Shown piece by piece: positions 23,358-34,758 of a stretch of 64,000 nucleotides of DNA. The position numbers and the translations under genes were made by a program. The notes under the pieces are model-generated. The model had not been told where the DNA came from. It did no database searches and worked only from the letters and a program-made list of their open reading frames with translations. The stretch comes from Terebella lapidaria (lineage: Eukaryota > Annelida > Polychaeta > Terebellida > Terebellidae). Position 1 is the stretch's first letter, and every line of letters begins with the position of its first letter. The stretch covers positions 8,591,001 through 8,655,000 of the forward strand of contig OX424563.1 in assembly GCA_949152475.1 (NCBI GenBank), in the 5' to 3' direction.

Positions 23358-26300
23358 TTATTCCCACCCATACCGGGCTGGCGCACGTGGTTTCCGGCGT
23401 GGCCGCCCGTCATCCGCAGGTACTGGAGGTAGTGGGGGTACCTGCGGATCGCCGTCATCTGGCTGATAGCCACCCGGTCCATCATCTGACGGGTCAGAGA
23501 GGTCCGGGAGGCCCACCATACGGCGCACACGCTCGGCCGGAGTCCGCGGATGCTGACCAGACGGATCCCATACGGGAGCATCATCCGGTTCCGCATCTTG
23601 AACGAGCGGATCCATGACAAGCGGGCCCTCGTACTTCTTCAGATTATCGATATGGACAACCAGAACCCTGTCCGGATCGGAATCCCTCCGGATCCGGTAG
23701 TCCACATCTGTCACCTGTTTCAGTACCGTAAACGGGCCTATCCACGGCTTAGCAAATTTATTGCCTTGCTTAAGCGGCGGATAATAGTAGCGCACCTTGT
23801 CGCCCTCCGCAAAAGCTGGCCTACCCTTAGCATGGGCGTCATAGCCTTGCTTCTGCCGGATGGCAGACTTGTCCAGGCGCGCGCACGCGAAATCATGGGC
23901 GTTCGCCAGGGCGCGGCGAATCCACTCCAAGTATTCCGGACCGCACTGGGGTACTGCGCCGGTCTCTGCCGCAGTTGGATACATAATATCCACGGGCAAA
24001 TTTAGCTCCCGGCCGTACAACATCGCGTGCGGAGTAACTCCGGTCGAAGAGTGGACCGACGACCTGTACGCCATTAAGACATACGGGAGGTGGTCATCCC
24101 AATCAGTCGCACGATCATTCACAAAGGCCGCCAGCATGTTGAGGACCGATCGATTAAAGCGTTCGACCTGGCCATCAGACTGGGGCCTGTAGGGGGTGGT
24201 CCGCACCTTGGTACTGCCTAGCATCTGTGCTAGGTTTCGGAACAGGTTGCTCTCAAATTGCGTGCCCTGATCCGAATGTACCTGTTTAGGTACCCCATGG
24301 TACACCACCCATCTATTCACCAATAACCGAGCTACCTCGTCCGCAGTCTGGCGGCGCAGTGGGTAGGCGTCGGTATACTTGGTAAAATAGTCGGAAATCA
24401 CCAGGATGTACCGGAAACCGCGCGGGGTGACCCGGTAGGTATCCAGTATATCCAAAGCTATCCGATCAAACGGCGCGCCCGCCTTAACCGTGGTTAAGGG
24501 GTGGCGGCCAGGAGTCGGAACTCCTTTGCGAGCTTGACACCGAGGGCAGGCTGCGCACCACCGTTGCACGTCCAAGCTGCTACCAGGCCAATGAAAGCGC
24601 TGTTGTAGCCTATGGACGGTCCTCCGGATTCCCAAGTGACCGGTCACCCGGAGGTCATGCAACTGGTGGAGTACTTCTTTCCGCAGCTCCGCCGGAAGCA
24701 CCAACTGCCATATTGGAGGCAGTGGGGTCGGTGGCTCATAGCGCCGGTATAAGAGGCCATCCCTCAAGGAGAGTCGTTCCCACTGAGATACTAGAGACAA
24801 GGTCTCCTCCCTGTAGGTCTTTCGCTCATCCTTTGAGGGCTTCTGGCCGGCCTCAAGGGCTGTGATTACCGGTGCCAGAGCTCTGTCAGCTCTTTGCGTC
24901 GCAGCTATCTGCGCCGGAGAGTAGCCACCCAAGTAATTAGGCTCCTCATCCGTCGCGTCCGGCTGCGCCGCAGCGGCCATCACCACAGGGGGCAAGGACC
25001 GCTCATACTCAGACTCTCCAGAGGACGAGGGTACCCACGAGGAGTACACCGCCGGACTCGAGGAAGACTCGCTGGAGCTGAGCCGCACCTCCGCTTCATA
25101 TGCGGGACGCCCTCGCCGATATCGGCGGGTCCGCGCGCGGAGATGAGCCCTAGACGCTCCGGCCGCCGTGTTGTTAGAGGGGGCGGCGGCCTGCGGTCTC
25201 CCCGGAACGTCCAATTCCGAGTCTGAGGACGAATCCGCGGCTTGCTGGAATGGCGCCATCCCTGCACAACCCGGATTCTTGCACTTATGACAACGGGACA
25301 GGCCGTCCGCGTTGCCGTGCAACTTACCAGCGCGATGCTCTATCTGCATGTCATACTCCTGGAGTTTGACGAGCCACCGCGCCACCAAGCCATCGGCCTC
25401 ACTATAGTTGAGGAGCCATCTCAGCGAACTATGATCAGTCCGCAAGCGGAAATGGCGTCCCAACAAATAGTGCCGGAAGCGCTTGGTCATCGTAACCACC
25501 GCGAGCAACTCGCGATGAGTGGTACAGTAGTTCATTTGAGAGCGGCTCAAGGCCACACTCGCATAAGCTACTACCCGCTCTTGCCCGTCCACGATCTGCG
25601 AGAGGACACCGCCGAGTGCAAAGTTACTCGCGTCAGTGTCCAGGATGAACTCGCAGTCCGGACGAGGGTGCCGCAGCACCGGGGCCACTACCAAGGCCTG
25701 CCGGAGTCCCGAGAAGGCGTCAGCCTGCTCGGCGGACCAAACAAAATCGGCGCCCTTTTCCGTGAGGATAGTAAGGGGACGCGCGATCTCCGCAAAGCCG
25801 CGAATAAACCTGCGGTGGTAGCTCGCGAAGCCCAAGAAGGACCTCACGTCCGCCACGTTACATGGCGGAGGCCATTTCTGTACGGCCGCCACCTTTGCGG
25901 GGTCTGGTCTCACTCCGGTGCCCGTTACCATGAAGCCCAAGTACAGGATTTCCTGCGCGAATAGTTCGCACTTACTTGGCTTCAATTTAAGCCCTGCTCC
26001 GCGGATGCGATGGAGCACCATCTGGAGGTTGGTGAGGGTTTCCTCGAACGACCGGCCATACACGACGACATCGTCGATGTAGACCATACATCGCTTCCAG
26101 AGGAACCCTTTGAGTACCATCTCCATGAGGCGCTCGAACGTCGCTGGTGCGTTACAGAGCCCGAACGGCATTACCTTGAATTGGTAGAGCCCGTTCTTGG
26201 TAACGAAGGCAGTCTTCGCCCGATCCCTCTCCTCCATCTCCACCTGCCAATACCCGGAGGCCAGATCCAAAGCACAGAAATAGTGCGATCCGGCCAGGGC

Positions 26301-27953
26301 ATCGAAGGTATCTTCAATGTGCGGGAGAGGGTATGAGTCCTTCCGCGTGGCATCGTTGAGTTTCCGATAGTCCACGCAGAACCTCCACGAGCCGTCCTTC
26401 TTCTTCACCATAACCACAGGACTGGCCCAAGGGCTGTCACTGGGTTCGATGATGTCCAAGTCGAGCATCGTTTGCACCTCCTGGTCTATGACCTCTTGGT
26501 GCACTATCGCTGCCCGACGAAGACGCTGCTTGAGAGGACGCTCGTCCACGAGGTCGATGCGGTGTTTGGCGACGTCAGTCTTGCCAACCGCACCATCAGG
26601 ACCCATGAACACATCCGCATACTGCCGCAGCAGTCTGCGGAGCGCTTGGCGCTGCTCTTCATCCAACCGGTCCTTCGGAACCTGAGATTCCAAATGGTCC
26701 GGCAGGGTGAACGGGTCATCTCCGGTGGCCGCCGCCGCGCACGCAGCGCGGCAGACAGGATCGTCGTGGAGGACACGACTCGACGACGCGGGCGTAGCAG
26801 TAGCTGCCACACAGCCGCGCCGCAGTACAACGGGAGCATCCGTAGGATTCACCACAAGGATGGGCATCAAGCGGGCGTCGGACTTGACCAGAGCCCCACC
26901 CAACACGAGTCCAGTTCCCTTGGCGAAACTGCTCACCGGTTGCACTATGCACGGACGACCATCGAGGGGCATGCGGGGACGACGCGGCCTCGCCTCAATG
27001 ATCATCTCGCTCATCGGCGGCACAACCATAGTGCGCGCCGCCCGCAATTGAAATGAATGCGCCGGACCCGTGCGGAAGAGGAAATGTGTGTCCTCTCCCA
27101 TCCGGAATTCGCCAGCATTGAAATTGGCGGTCACCCGGTGGGTCCGGAGAAAATTCATCCCAATAATCCCGGCCGCTCCGACATCCGCAACGATTGCCTC
27201 TGTTAGGTACACCTTGTCCCCAAGGGTAATAGGCAGATCGATGATGCCATGGATGCGGATGCGGTCATTACCCGCTCCGTAGAGCTTGTAAGGTCCGGGA
27301 TCCCGCAACTCTAGGTTGCGGAGCGCGGGCTCTTTCTTAAACGTTCCTGCGGCAACGAGGGTCACCTCCGAGCCAGAGTCCACGAGGAACCGGACCGGCT
27401 CCCGTCCGAAGGACAGGGGCAGGTACCAGCGGGGGTCCCTCACCAGTGCGCAGGTAAGGCGATACCGTTCGCACGCGCTGGGCTCATCTACGGAGTCCTC
27501 ACCATCCGCCTCAGCCGCGGAGGAGCTAGACTGATCTCCAAGGACTACTTCCGGAGAAGTCATATCAACTTGGGGTTCGTCCTGCTCATCAGCGGGTGGG
27601 GCGGCATCTTTTGCCACGGAACAACTATCCCCGGACGTAGTGTTGGTCGCCACCACGTCCGGATCTAGTTTCCCTGCCGCGGGTTCCGACCTTGCTGTCC
27701 CGGAGGACCAGACCGGAAGGAATTCCTCCGTTGCGGGCCAGGGAGGGCTCCCTGGTATCCGCGCGACCGCAGGCGTTCCAACAACTCCGGACACTTCAGC
27801 CAAAAGTGCCCCTGCTTTCTGCAGAAGTAACAGGGACGGTTCTGGGCTGGTCCGGAGGTGAACGCGCAACACTCTGCGGGTCCCGGAGCTTCGATCCCGA
27901 CGCAGTGCGCAATCATCTGCGCGGCGCCGAAATCGTATTCCTCCATGTCGCAC
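23358..27953 (-). CDS. pol: Gypsy pol polyprotein: protease, reverse transcriptase, RNase H, integrase
   Basis: An open frame of 1531 residues. Approximate domain order: retropepsin with FLVDSGSEVTLV near residue 190; reverse transcriptase near 490-680, with WRFCVDYRKLND and catalytic YIDDVVVYG; RNase H near 770-890, with FILDTDASNFALGGVLSQ and a THRELLAVV segment; integrase from about 1090, with HLGIRRTVHRLQQRFHWPG and CAACPRC for zinc binding, then HSDQGTQFES and the GPFTVLKQ module. This order (integrase last) is the Ty3/Gypsy arrangement. The frame overlaps gag by about 290 nt in a different phase. Families of this kind often express pol by ribosomal frameshifting, and that would be the expected mode here. 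Confidence 0.95.
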   Translation of the reverse strand: MRHGGIRFRRRADDCALRRDRSSGTRRVLRVHLRTSPEPSLLLLQKAGALLAEVSGVVGTPAVARIPGSPPWPATEEFLPVWSSGTARSEPAAGKLDPDVVATNTTSGDSCSVAKDAAPPADEQDEPQVDMTSPEVVLGDQSSSSAAEADGEDSVDEPSACERYRLTCALVRDPRWYLPLSFGREPVRFLVDSGSEVTLVAAGTFKKEPALRNLELRDPGPYKLYGAGNDRIRIHGIIDLPITLGDKVYLTEAIVADVGAAGIIGMNFLRTHRVTANFNAGEFRMGEDTHFLFRTGPAHSFQLRAARTMVVPPMSEMIIEARPRRPRMPLDGRPCIVQPVSSFAKGTGLVLGGALVKSDARLMPILVVNPTDAPVVLRRGCVAATATPASSSRVLHDDPVCRAACAAAATGDDPFTLPDHLESQVPKDRLDEEQRQALRRLLRQYADVFMGPDGAVGKTDVAKHRIDLVDERPLKQRLRRAAIVHQEVIDQEVQTMLDLDIIEPSDSPWASPVVMVKKKDGSWRFCVDYRKLNDATRKDSYPLPHIEDTFDALAGSHYFCALDLASGYWQVEMEERDRAKTAFVTKNGLYQFKVMPFGLCNAPATFERLMEMVLKGFLWKRCMVYIDDVVVYGRSFEETLTNLQMVLHRIRGAGLKLKPSKCELFAQEILYLGFMVTGTGVRPDPAKVAAVQKWPPPCNVADVRSFLGFASYHRRFIRGFAEIARPLTILTEKGADFVWSAEQADAFSGLRQALVVAPVLRHPRPDCEFILDTDASNFALGGVLSQIVDGQERVVAYASVALSRSQMNYCTTHRELLAVVTMTKRFRHYLLGRHFRLRTDHSSLRWLLNYSEADGLVARWLVKLQEYDMQIEHRAGKLHGNADGLSRCHKCKNPGCAGMAPFQQAADSSSDSELDVPGRPQAAAPSNNTAAGASRAHLRARTRRYRRGRPAYEAEVRLSSSESSSSPAVYSSWVPSSSGESEYERSLPPVVMAAAAQPDATDEEPNYLGGYSPAQIAATQRADRALAPVITALEAGQKPSKDERKTYREETLSLVSQWERLSLRDGLLYRRYEPPTPLPPIWQLVLPAELRKEVLHQLHDLRVTGHLGIRRTVHRLQQRFHWPGSSLDVQRWCAACPRCQARKGVPTPGRHPLTTVKAGAPFDRIALDILDTYRVTPRGFRYILVISDYFTKYTDAYPLRRQTADEVARLLVNRWVVYHGVPKQVHSDQGTQFESNLFRNLAQMLGSTKVRTTPYRPQSDGQVERFNRSVLNMLAAFVNDRATDWDDHLPYVLMAYRSSVHSSTGVTPHAMLYGRELNLPVDIMYPTAAETGAVPQCGPEYLEWIRRALANAHDFACARLDKSAIRQKQGYDAHAKGRPAFAEGDKVRYYYPPLKQGNKFAKPWIGPFTVLKQVTDVDYRIRRDSDPDRVLVVHIDNLKKYEGPLVMDPLVQDAEPDDAPVWDPSGQHPRTPAERVRRMVGLPDLSDPSDDGPGGYQPDDGDPQVPPLPPVPADDGRPRRKPRAPARYGWE

Positions 27954-29908
27954 TCGTCCGAGGACGAGTACGGCGCGGCGACTGGTGCCGCATGTGCGGG
28001 CGTCCCTGTGAAGGGTGCCGACGCACTAACCCACTGCGGGGTAGGTTCCCTGGTGGGTTCCCGGACGACCGGGTCCTGCCACGGGGTTACCTGCGATGCT
28101 TTGGCCGGAAGAGGGGTCGGCGCCTGTGCGGGAACAGCCGAGGCCGGAGCCGGGGCCGGGGCCGGAGGCAACTGTCTAGGGCGGACAGCTACCTCGAGCG
28201 CAAGCGCGGAGTCTATTGCCTCCTCCATCGATCGCTTTTCATGGGTGGCCAGCCCGTATGCTAAGTGGTAAGGCTGGCCATCGATGAACTGATCGATCAG
28301 CATCGTTTCGAACCGTCTGGAGTCCAGGTCCGGATAAGCTCTCCGGCCGAGTATGCGCAGGTTAAACGCATACTCTGTCACGGACTCAGTCGGTAGGCGG
28401 GTACGCGCCTTGAACTCTCGTTCAGACTGCCGCCGATTGGTCGTCGGCGTGAACAGCAGGCGAAGTTGACGAGCAACCTCGCCGAACGTCACTGTTCCCA
28501 CCGGCAGACACGGCATCACGCGGAGAGCTTTTCCTTCCAAGCTCCCCGCGAGGACGTGTCCAGCTTCATGCTGGGACCATCCTTCGTACACGGCGGTACG
28601 CCACACCTGGAGTAAGTAGTCCTCCAAGTCGGCGTTATCCCCGTTGAACCGTTTCCGCCACGAAGAGTGGTCGGGCCCGTCATCGCGTTTGTTACGCGCC
28701 CGACGTGCGGTCCCGGCTCCGGGGTCGTCCGTGTACAGCGGCAAGTTCCGCGAGCTACCCGCACCTGCGGCGGAGTCTGCCGGAGCAGACATCGTCGCCG
28801 CGGACATAGGAGCAGGAAAGCTCACGCTCGCCGCCGGGTACATTCCCGCTTGTAGCCCACCCTGGCTAGGTGCGGGCAGGGCTCTCATCGAACCTACGGG
28901 GTAGGCTCCAGATGGGGCGGCAAAGCTAGCATAGCTCGGGGCCGGAGCCGCCGGTTGCCACTGCCCGCCCAACACACTTGGCGCACCAGGGTAAGTTGAC
29001 CACGCGGCGTTAACTCCGGCCGCAGGAACGGTCGGAGCGGTAGCCAGCGTGGTGCCTCCAAGCCGCGGAGCAGGCGCGGATCCCATTGCTGAGACCACTG
29101 GCGCCTGCGGACTTGGCAGGACTTGGGGAGGAGCCATAGGCCCAGTCATCCCCGGACTGTAAGGGATCGTCGGATCCACGCTCGGAACTGGCTGATTGCA
29201 CTTGTACTGGTCAAGCGCCATGTTTATCAGCCGCTGCTCCCTCTCCGACATGGGCCCCGAAGGGCTCCGTGGCCGCGGAGAGGGTGAGCGGATCCGCCGA
29301 TCTGATCGTCCCTGTTGGGGCAACCGGGCGCGGCCGTAGCGCCCTAGAGGAGCCAGCGCACTCAGTGTGTTGGTGAGCTGGTCCATCTCGCCCAGTGCGG
29401 ACCGTCCGGTATCCGGGCCGGAGACCCTCGAGGGGGTCCACCCAGCCGGGTTAGGTAACCGGAGGAGTTGGTCCGCAGATCCGGAGTTGATCGCAGCAGT
29501 TGGCACTCTATTCCGGATGTCCGGACCTCCGGATGTCCGGATCTCCGAATGTCTGGATCTCCGGACGTCTGGAGACGTCCCCTGGAAGAGCGCCGCCTGC
29601 CACGAACGTCGTCCGGACAAGGGCAGGCGCGGTGTAGAGCCGTTGCCAGCTCCGTCAACCGCACCTAACACATCAAGACTAGGCCTCGATGGCAACACAT
29701 GTTGCAGCCCCGCAGGGCTCGGCTCCACGTCCGGAGACGGAGCCGCGGACGCCGGAGTCGACTCTGCAGACTGGGTACTGTCTGCGGAGGGCTCCGCGCG
29801 CTCCGCACCATCGCCGGAGCCACCCTGGAGCGGCTCCCGGCCGTCGCGGGACCGGGTCCGGTCCGCAACGTTTCCTCCCTTTTCCCTCTCATTATCTTTC
29901 TCACTCAT
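27665..29908 (-). CDS. gag: Gypsy gag polyprotein with CCHC zinc knuckle
   Basis: An open frame of 747 residues starting MSEKDNEREKGG. The first half is Ser/Pro/Ala/Gly-rich and probably disordered. A retrotransposon-gag-like capsid region follows around residues 440-560, with LEDYLLQVWRTAVYEGW, RQLRLLFTPTTNRRQSEREF and RLPTESVTEYAFNLR. Near the C-terminus CYFCRKQGHFWLKC fits the CX2CX4HX4C nucleocapsid knuckle. The protein should form the particle shell and bind the element's RNA. Confidence 0.9.
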   Translation of the reverse strand: MSEKDNEREKGGNVADRTRSRDGREPLQGGSGDGAERAEPSADSTQSAESTPASAAPSPDVEPSPAGLQHVLPSRPSLDVLGAVDGAGNGSTPRLPLSGRRSWQAALFQGTSPDVRRSRHSEIRTSGGPDIRNRVPTAAINSGSADQLLRLPNPAGWTPSRVSGPDTGRSALGEMDQLTNTLSALAPLGRYGRARLPQQGRSDRRIRSPSPRPRSPSGPMSEREQRLINMALDQYKCNQPVPSVDPTIPYSPGMTGPMAPPQVLPSPQAPVVSAMGSAPAPRLGGTTLATAPTVPAAGVNAAWSTYPGAPSVLGGQWQPAAPAPSYASFAAPSGAYPVGSMRALPAPSQGGLQAGMYPAASVSFPAPMSAATMSAPADSAAGAGSSRNLPLYTDDPGAGTARRARNKRDDGPDHSSWRKRFNGDNADLEDYLLQVWRTAVYEGWSQHEAGHVLAGSLEGKALRVMPCLPVGTVTFGEVARQLRLLFTPTTNRRQSEREFKARTRLPTESVTEYAFNLRILGRRAYPDLDSRRFETMLIDQFIDGQPYHLAYGLATHEKRSMEEAIDSALALEVAVRPRQLPPAPAPAPASAVPAQAPTPLPAKASQVTPWQDPVVREPTREPTPQWVSASAPFTGTPAHAAPVAAPYSSSDECDMEEYDFGAAQMIAHCVGIEAPGPAECCAFTSGPAQNRPCYFCRKQGHFWLKCPELLERLRSRGYQGALPGPQRRNSFRSGPPGQQGRNPRQGN

Positions 29909-30003
29909 TTTGTTTGAGTTGTCCGTGAGGAGCGAGCGATCCCCAGGGACGAAGGAGGCTACAACACTGTGACGGTAGGCTGCGATGGAACACCGTCGGA
30001 CTG

Positions 30004-30021
30004 ATCCTGGTCACGGCACCA
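30004..30021 (-). other. tRNA primer-binding site of the Gypsy element
   Basis: TGGTGCCGTGACCAGGAT on the minus strand lies one base from the end of the 5' LTR. It begins TGG, the complement of a tRNA CCA end. I cannot say which tRNA it matches. Confidence 0.75.
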
Positions 30022-30022
30022 A

Positions 30023-30879
30023 TGTAAAGTTCGGTGCCCGCTACAGGGCGCCGCTCTCTACGGTAACAACTACAACCAGGTAACAGCACCTCCGGATCGG
30101 ATCCAGAACATGCGGAGCGGGTTCCGCACATCCGGAACGGGTCCCGCACATCCGGAACGGGCTCCGGAACGAGTCCCGCACATCCGGAACGGGACTCCGC
30201 ACATCCGGAACGGGCTCCGCATATCCGGAACGGGTCCGGCCGTCATACATCACAACATAACACATATCATCACCTTATCTACAACATGCACATTATACAT
30301 TCGTTATGGTAATGTAGCCGTGTGTAGAGTCCGAGGAGCCATGGAGCGGCTCCACGGAGCACGTACACGTGGGCATGTTGCTGGCCGGTCTCGCCGAAGG
30401 CACTGTCACAGAGATAGAACTCTGAGCCAGCCCGACGGTCTGCCAGAGCCTGTGTCACACGTCCCGGGAAGGGAGAGAACTGGCGATCCACAGGGCTTAC
30501 GCCCCCGAGTCAGCAACTTGTCTCTCCCAGCCCGGGCCTCCCCATGGAAATCGTCCCCAGGGCTCTAAGAGCCCACTACTCCTGACCAGGGAACGCAAAG
30601 CTCATGGCGAGCCTTGCGTGCGTCCTGTTCACTCTCTCTCGGACAATCTCCTCGATCGAGTCGCTTCCAGTGTATATATAATACACCACAAGCTGTAGGA
30701 CGCACGCGAGGTTTAATCGATCCATTGTTATAGTTTACTGGAGCGTAAATTACAATACGTCGCCGTGGCAACGCACGCTCGAACGGAGCATGTCAAAACA
30801 AGGCCAAGTACAAAAAGGCCACATAAATGGCATTTATGTTTACAATCACCTGCCGCGTGCTTAGGGCAAAATCGCCACA
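30023..30879 (-). repeat. 5' LTR of the Gypsy element, 857 bp
   Basis: Identical to the 3' LTR except for the 6-bp ATC-repeat difference. It starts and ends TG...CA on the minus strand and is followed by the primer-binding site. Confidence 0.95.
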
Positions 30880-31303
30880 TTTGATTAGATTAGTATAGTA
30901 GTTATTCTAGTGTAAACTTGATTATAATAAATATAGTGATAATTATGTTAACTTGATGAGATCAGTGTAGTGATAATTCTCCAGTGAACTTGATGAGATT
31001 AGTATAGTAGTTATTCTCCTGTAAACTTGATTATAAAAAGTATAGTGATAATTCTGTAAACTTGATGGGATTAGTATAGTGATAATTCTCCTGTAAACCA
31101 GATGGGATTAGTATAGTGATAATTCTGCCGTAAACTCGATGAGATTAGTATAGTGATTACCCTGCTGTAAATTTAATGAGATATAGTACAGTGGTAATTC
31201 TCCTGTAAACTTGATGAGAATAGCATAGTGATAATTCTCCTGTAAATTTGATGATATTAGTATATTGATAATTCTCCTGCAAACTTGATGACATTAGTAT
31301 ACA
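30880..31303. repeat. 37-bp minisatellite, right part
   Basis: About 11 units continue the array interrupted at 17956, with the same variants (TGTTAACTTGATGAGATC, AATATAGTGATAATT). The array ends in sequence unlike the unit near 31303. Confidence 0.85.
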
Positions 31304-32150
31304 ACTACATCAGTGACTTCGAATTCACGTTGTACACAAAACCTTTGGATTTAATAAATCAACCATGGTCCAAAAATAAGCTCAGGACCAAATATAGAGC
31401 ACAGCTTCTGGGGTCCTAGGCTTCCCCTCCCTATTGACCCCTCCACCCTACCCACTTCGAAACAATGTGCTGTGACCCTGCCCTACATTGGCGCCTAGCT
31501 ATGCACTGTTGAGAGGCGACAAATGATTTGTCTACATCTGCTGACGCTTACTTGTTCAGAGTGGAGATTATGAATTTTCAGCACGAAACGTTCACGTGAT
31601 GATGCAGTTTTCATAACGCTTTCAACAAATACCCATGCGATGCATAGCACACATAGCCACGGAGTTTGACTCCTGGATACAGCATGACAGTAGGACTAGT
31701 GATTGAATAGTATAAGCCCAAGGATTCTGTGTGACGAAATCAATCGTCGGTGTTTAAATATGTCGCTGACTAAAAGAAACAGTGAGTGAGAGTCATTAAG
31801 GTAGAGGCAGTTACTGTAGTACCTGACTGGCTGATGGGTTATCTTAATATGGAATATTTTAGTGAGCAGTCTTCGAATTGTACGTGTGCTCTACAGTGGC
31901 GATTTTGTGTGGCAGCAGAATGGTTCAGGACGACCAATTTCAGGAGGTTATTTGTTGTCATTTGTGTTATTAATATTTATTGAGCATCATTTCTTGTAAA
32001 TATGATATGTTTCGGAACTTATCAATAATTGTAAGTAGCACAATACATTGGGTCTGAATCAAATACATCATAATTGTTGATCGTCTTACGAAAAAATTAT
32101 CACCCATGTACATGAATAGGTTTTCAATAGTATTTTGGCATGTCTCGGAC
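31304..32150. other. Non-repetitive stretch, nothing recognised
   Basis: Contains short frames (for example 31786-31983) without recognisable features. Confidence 0.45.
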
Positions 32151-34686
32151 CTGTCCGATAATGCACCTCACATTTGTATCCTGTGGTCAGTCTTGCCTCT
32201 GTGATACTCTTTGATGGTAGTCATGCTACTATAAGTGTACTTTGTTATGGCTGATTCACCATATCCCATGCATTGGTTCGTGTGTGGTGATACCCTGATA
32301 GACCTGTCAGGCAGGAAATGGGAAAAAGTAATTTGAGCACAGCCTCATCATCCCTAATGATATTCAGTGTCACGCGGTGTCACTGAATAACCGAGTTTGT
32401 TCATTAAAAACATTCATGTATACCATAATTGTAATATCAGGGGTACATATGGTAGTTATTTACGAATTCATGTGTTTTTGTGTATTTACCGATACTTTTT
32501 TATTGTATTATTGCTATCCGACCAGCAAATACCATTCAATATTTTTTTTAAATACCGACGGATTTCATTATGATAAGATATCTTTGGTCAACAAAGCTCT
32601 TTGTTTGGAGAGACATCAGAGCTCATTGTAGTTTCCAAAAGCTGACCATGACCGCACAGCTGATAATACGGTAATACATATACAGAACGAATGATTGTCA
32701 GCAGTGATGAGTCGAGTCCAGAACTTGAAAAACCGTTTTGGACTTCAGGATGACCCTAAACGGTTCAGTCAGCAGATGGCTGTGATTGTTCCTGAGATCA
32801 TCTATTGTGTCTGTCATTGGAAAGTAGTTTGATTGTTTTACTCAATTCGTGCATATTTCTTCCTTGCATTAAGCTCAATAGATCACATTGCCGGCGCCAC
32901 TTCTCACTCAGATTTATGGTCGGTGTGTTTGTATCGACCGCAATTATGGCATTAGTCAAGTAAGCTAGAGCTTTTGATTGGTGGTACATAACATACACCT
33001 TTGGTGTTGGATTTGTGATCTATGTACAAGAATTCGAATAAAACCGCAAATGCATTGTATTATGCAACACATTTTATAGACCTTACAATCGAAAATATTC
33101 TCGCTACAATGTCTTGTAATGCCGTTTATTAGTGCACTTGTTATATATAAGCGAATAGCGATAGCCGTCTTGAAGAAAACCCTATCACAACATTGTGCAC
33201 GAAATAGTGTGGTGTCGAAAACAATGTTTGAAGAGCGCACAAACAATTAGGGTTGGTTTGTTCAAAGGGTATTCTGTCAGAAACTATCCAATCAACATCA
33301 ACTAAACGTTGTTTCAATTTATATATGATATTCTATTTATTGGCCGATTTTTAGGGAAATTAATTGCCGAATATCCGACCGAGAACAGTTTTTTATATGG
33401 AAAAGTGTGGCGTCGAGTCCAGCAACTAACAAAAAAAAAAACAGGGGTCAGGCTGTTTTGAAGGCTATTACGAATAAAATGATCAGATAATATTTGTGAA
33501 TCTTCGCAATTTCCTTCAGCAGTGTATGTGTTAGTAATTATCAAAGTTCTGGAAAATTCCTTGGAACGGATCTTTTATTTTTTGCACAGCAATAAAATCA
33601 TTTGTGTAGTGATGAGTACATTTTACTCCAAATTTCAAGCCTGTTGGGTGCATTACGATGACATGAGCCACTGGTATCTTCATAATATATTTGATGAAAG
33701 TTAAAAAACATATTTATTATTCAAATGATATTTATTTGAAAAACATATTTGTTATTCAGCAACATATCCACATTTATTTGCAAGATCCAGCAGTGGCTTG
33801 AACACTCCGATAACAAGGATTTCAGAAAATGTCCAACAATCTGGTTATATTTCACCATGTCATTTCAAAATATAATATTTCATGAATCAAACAATCAAAC
33901 GTCTCCAAACTTTGGTCGCTAAAATCGATGGTAATCTGTGGAAACAAAAAGTCAGCATTGGCGCCTTTTAATCTGGTCCAAACATTATTGAGGTGTTTTG
34001 GGACAATTCTGTTACACTGTTACACTCGCTGCATTGAAAATGGGACAAACATGTTTTCTCTTCATATTTGGCAGTGCTTTTTCATTATACTAGTAAGTGA
34101 AAACTGATAGGGAAGGTGACTAAATTACTCCCCCAGTACTGTGGTAGTTTTAATTCAGGTTTATTTGTCTCGCCTGTTTACCTCTGATATTTCACGTTAG
34201 TTGTGTGTTCATTCTAAAATGAATTTGGCGTAAGAGGATCGGGAAGGATTATCCGAATACTTACATTACACGGCGTATGTATTGCTTATGATTATTCATG
34301 ATGGGACAATTATTCACGATGAGACTATAATACTAAAAATGTAAGATTAGATCTCCCACAACAAGACAATGATATGCTCTATCAAAGAAATGTCAAAGGC
34401 GCTTTTCCCAGGAATTAGCGTATCAAGATCGAGCCAGCAAAAAAAATCATACTCAAACACATTTTCCGTCTAAAAACTTTCGCTCACTGGCCCAAATTTG
34501 ACTTCTTAACATCATCACTCTTTGTGCATGTTTCATTGCGATACTGGGAGAGACAGTAGTAAAATCAATTAAATAAATCAATCAATCAATTGCCGATATC
34601 AGAGAAATACCTAATATTGTAATGCAACAAAATATAACCATGGATATCGGCTGATCAGAGGTGATTGCCTCGTACGTAATGTAATC

Positions 34687-34758
34687 ATGAACAGAGCATC
34701 TCTTTCTTTGTTTTTTGTCTGCATTGCATACATTACATTGGGAGTTGTGGATACAAAG
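34687..34758 (+). pseudogene. Signal-peptide-like first exon of an array unit (phase-0 donor)
   Basis: An ATG opens MNRASLSLFFVCIAYITLG followed by VVDTK, then AAG|GTTTGAG. The hydrophobic stretch is typical of a signal peptide and the donor leaves phase 0. It lies about 110 nt after a conserved block shared with other units, a position shared with the exon at 42364. No intact following exon was found, so the unit is probably dead or incomplete. Confidence 0.45.

Larger units (their letters stand above)
17957..30879 (-). mobile_element. Ty3/Gypsy LTR retrotransposon, very young, with internal tandem duplication
   Basis: This is a 12.9-kb element on the minus strand. From its 5' end it has LTR 30023-30879, primer-binding site, gag, pol, a duplicated integrase block, about 2.4 kb of 3' untranslated-looking sequence, a polypurine tract and LTR 17957-18819. 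The LTRs begin TG and end CA. Flanks are CTTG and TTTG, a near-match 4-bp target duplication. No envelope-like frame was recognised. Gag and pol are each open over their full length, so apart from the duplication the element looks whole. The LTRs are identical apart from one 6-bp microsatellite length difference, which points to a very recent insertion. Confidence 0.95.

Noticed and set aside
24894-27056. Several 100-240-codon plus-strand frames across gag-pol
   Set aside because: They are shadows of the GC-rich pol frame on the other strand.
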